Positions 6,456-7,981 of a DNA stretch of 7,981 nt are shown here, one piece after another. The stretch spans positions 1 through 7,981 of the forward strand of contig JAGYMJ010000653.1 in NCBI GenBank assembly GCA_018400625.1, read 5' to 3'. The position numbers and the translations under genes are program-made. Under the pieces are notes generated by a model that made no database searches, was not told where the DNA came from, and saw only the letters and a program-made list of their open reading frames with translations. The number at the start of each line of letters is the position of its first letter. The first letter of the stretch is position 1. The DNA comes from Planctomycetota bacterium (GTDB lineage Bacteria > Planctomycetota > Brocadiia > SM23-32).

Positions 6456-7874
6456 TTATGGTTTTCGGATATTTAATTTGCGCATGCGGGCACGCAAGGT
6501 GCTGCGGTCCAGACCCAGGATTTCAGCCGCGCTGTTCTTACCGCTGACTTTCCAGCCGGTCTGTTCAAGTACTCGCCTGATATAGTCCCGTTCGATATGT
6601 TCCAGGGTTTGTTCGGACCTGGGTAAATCCTTGTGCGATTTTTTCAGGTCGTCCGCCAACCGCAGCTTGGGACCCGAGGAGTTGATCACCGCCCGTTCGA
6701 GGACATTTTCCAGTTCGCGAACATTGCCGGGCCAATGATATTGTCGCAGTGCGTCCATCACGCCCGCAGGAACGACCCTGATGACTTTACCCAGTCTTCT
6801 TGAAATCCGGTCAATATAAAAATTGACCAGCAGCGGGATGTCGTCCATGCGATCGCGCAGGGGCGGCATGGTGATCGGAAAAATATTCAGCCGATACCAC
6901 AGATCCTCACGGAAAGCGCCCTTTTGGGCCTCCAATTGCAGATCGCGATTCGTAGCGGCAATAATTCGGACATTCACCTTTCTGGTTTCCGAGCTGCCCA
7001 GACGTTCGAACTCCCCGTCTTCAATCACCCGGAGCAGTTTAGGTTGCAGTTCCAATGGCAGTTCCCCGATCTCGTCCAAAAACAGGGTCGCGCCGTCGGA
7101 AACTTCAAAGCGCCCCAACCTTCTGGATTGTGCACCGGTAAAGGCGCCTTTTTCATGGCCGAACAGTTCGCTTTCAATCAGATTCGAAGGAAGAGCGGCG
7201 CAATTCATTTTGACCAGAGCGCGATTCTTTCGCAGGCTTGTGCCATGAATGGCGCGCGCCACCAATTCCTTGCCGGTTCCGGTTTCTCCGAGAACCAAAA
7301 CGTTGGTATCGGTATTGGCGATTTGTTCCACCTTGAAAAACACATATTTTAAGGCGTCGCTATTACCGACGATGTCCTCATAATTGTAGACCAGTTTGAT
7401 TTCTTCCTGAAGATAAGCTCTCTCGGCTTCGAGCTGCTCCTTGAGTTTTCTTATTTCCGCTGTTCGTTCTTCAACCAACTTCTCAAGGTGCTTTTTGTAA
7501 TATTCGCTTTCAGTCACATCCTCGATAGCCAGCAGAATTAACTGGGTTTGGTTGACCTGGTCGTAGATCCGCCGGGCATTCAGATGCATGATCTTGCGAC
7601 CAATGGTTTCAAACTCATGTTCCACCTCAAAATCGTGAAAATTGGTGTTTTGAGGAAGTATATCTTCCAGCAATTTCCTTAGTTTGGGAATGTCCCATTG
7701 CCGGTTGCCCAAATCGTATATCAGCACGCCCTCGGTCTTGGCGGGCTTAACGTTAAATGTCCTGTAAAAAGAAGAATTGGCCGTTACGACTTTCAAATCA
7801 CGATCGAGCAGGATCAAGGGTTCGCGAATCGACCTCAGGATACTGTTGTGAATTTCCAGAAAATCTTTAAGCAT
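6456..7874 (-). CDS. PAS-domain sigma-54-dependent transcriptional activator (472 aa)
   Basis: Bacterial enhancer-binding protein of the NtrC/Fis class that would use ATP hydrolysis to open sigma-54 promoters. An N-terminal PAS sensor (about 8-122: REPLILLDRDLKVVTANSSFYRTF) replaces the phospho-receiver of NtrC. A charged coiled coil (about 123-165) links it to the AAA+ domain (about 166-395). That domain has Walker A GETGTGKE (196-203), the sigma-54-contacting loop GAFTGA (243-248), Walker B TLFLDEIGEL (263-272), RIIAATNRDL (303-312) and WPGNVRELENV (381-391). The C-terminal Fis-type helix-turn-helix is at about 443-469 (KNSAAEILGLDRSTLRARM). The ATG has a modest GGA about eight bases upstream. 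It sits upstream of the glycan operon in the same orientation, so local control is likely but unproven. The PAS ligand is unknown, and no ligand-specific residue can be identified. All catalytic motifs are intact. Confidence 0.93.
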   Translation of the reverse strand: MLKDFLEIHNSILRSIREPLILLDRDLKVVTANSSFYRTFNVKPAKTEGVLIYDLGNRQWDIPKLRKLLEDILPQNTNFHDFEVEHEFETIGRKIMHLNARRIYDQVNQTQLILLAIEDVTESEYYKKHLEKLVEERTAEIRKLKEQLEAERAYLQEEIKLVYNYEDIVGNSDALKYVFFKVEQIANTDTNVLVLGETGTGKELVARAIHGTSLRKNRALVKMNCAALPSNLIESELFGHEKGAFTGAQSRRLGRFEVSDGATLFLDEIGELPLELQPKLLRVIEDGEFERLGSSETRKVNVRIIAATNRDLQLEAQKGAFREDLWYRLNIFPITMPPLRDRMDDIPLLVNFYIDRISRRLGKVIRVVPAGVMDALRQYHWPGNVRELENVLERAVINSSGPKLRLADDLKKSHKDLPRSEQTLEHIERDYIRRVLEQTGWKVSGKNSAAEILGLDRSTLRARMRKLNIRKP

Positions 7875-7901
7875 TTGATAATTCCATGTTTATCAGCATA
7901 A

Positions 7902-7926
7902 ATGATATCATATTGATATAATATCA
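7902..7926. promoter_or_regulatory. Paired palindromes overlapping the activator promoter (possible operator)
   Basis: ATGATATCAT at 7902-7911 is a perfect 10-bp palindrome, and TGATATAATATCA at 7914-7926 is a 6+1+6 palindrome. Both present TGATA/TATCA half-sites, and a further TATCA lies at 7891-7895. They cover the predicted -10 box and start site, where a repressor or the activator itself could bind to control expression. AT-rich promoter DNA produces such palindromes by chance fairly often. Confidence 0.35.
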
Positions 7927-7946
7927 GAAAATTTGAACGGCATCAA
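7918..7946 (-). promoter_or_regulatory. Candidate sigma-70 promoter of the activator gene
   Basis: TTGATG (7946-7941) and TATTAT (7923-7918) on the minus strand match the -35 and -10 boxes at four and five of six positions, with an ideal 17-base spacer. Transcription would start near 7911, about 37 bases before the ATG. Confidence 0.5.
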
Positions 7947-7981
7947 TTATTTTTCAAGGTCCGGTTCGGTGTTAGGACATC

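Noticed and set aside
6823..7352. Two overlapping plus-strand frames opposite the AAA+ domain
   Set aside because: They are antisense to the conserved Walker and GAFTGA coding region and have no motif of their own.

Overview
The window carries a compact minus-strand carbohydrate operon and, upstream of it on the same strand, a gene for a sigma-54-dependent activator. Everything reads right to left. Base composition is moderate. The mix of a PAS-containing sigma-54 activator, cytoplasmic GT4 and GH130 enzymes and a tiny Lys/Arg-rich protein fits a Gram-negative anaerobe-type genome, most likely a Desulfobacterota (former Deltaproteobacteria) member. That placement is an impression from gene content. 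No rRNA, tRNA or marker gene in the window fixes it.

Right part (about 7981-6350): a possible sigma-70 promoter with a cluster of TGATA/TATCA palindromes precedes a 472-aa PAS-AAA+-HTH activator (7874-6456). The gene is followed by a strong hairpin with T tracts (6349-6391), which probably ends its transcript.

Middle (about 6348-6131): an AT-rich leader holding one sigma-54-like -24/-12 candidate (6241-6255) and one weaker sigma-70-like candidate. Next comes a 41-codon gene for a very basic small protein (6130-6005). Its TGA stop overlaps the ATG of the next gene as ATGA.

Left part (6008-204): four tightly packed genes. They are a 778-aa fusion of a GT4-like glycosyltransferase with a probable (alpha/alpha)6 domain, a 350-aa canonical GT4 glycosyltransferase, a 313-aa GH130 protein, and a 485-aa GH130 protein with a long N-terminal extension. 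Gene junctions are 10 bp apart, 4-bp overlapping and 9 bp apart, so this is almost certainly one transcript. Beyond the last stop (203-1) there is no clear gene or terminator, only a 30-bp-period direct repeat.

Working model (inference): none of the enzymes shows a signal peptide or membrane segment, and there is no transporter, flippase or polymerase. The operon therefore looks like an intracellular cycle in which two glycosyltransferases build a glycan or oligosaccharide and two GH130 enzymes remodel or recover it by phosphorolysis or hydrolysis. Known GH130 enzymes act on beta-mannosides, and the related GT108 family makes and phosphorolyses the beta-1,2-mannan reserve of Leishmania. A bacterial beta-mannan-type reserve or stress glycan under sigma-54 control is thus a testable idea. 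The sugar identity is not shown by the sequence.
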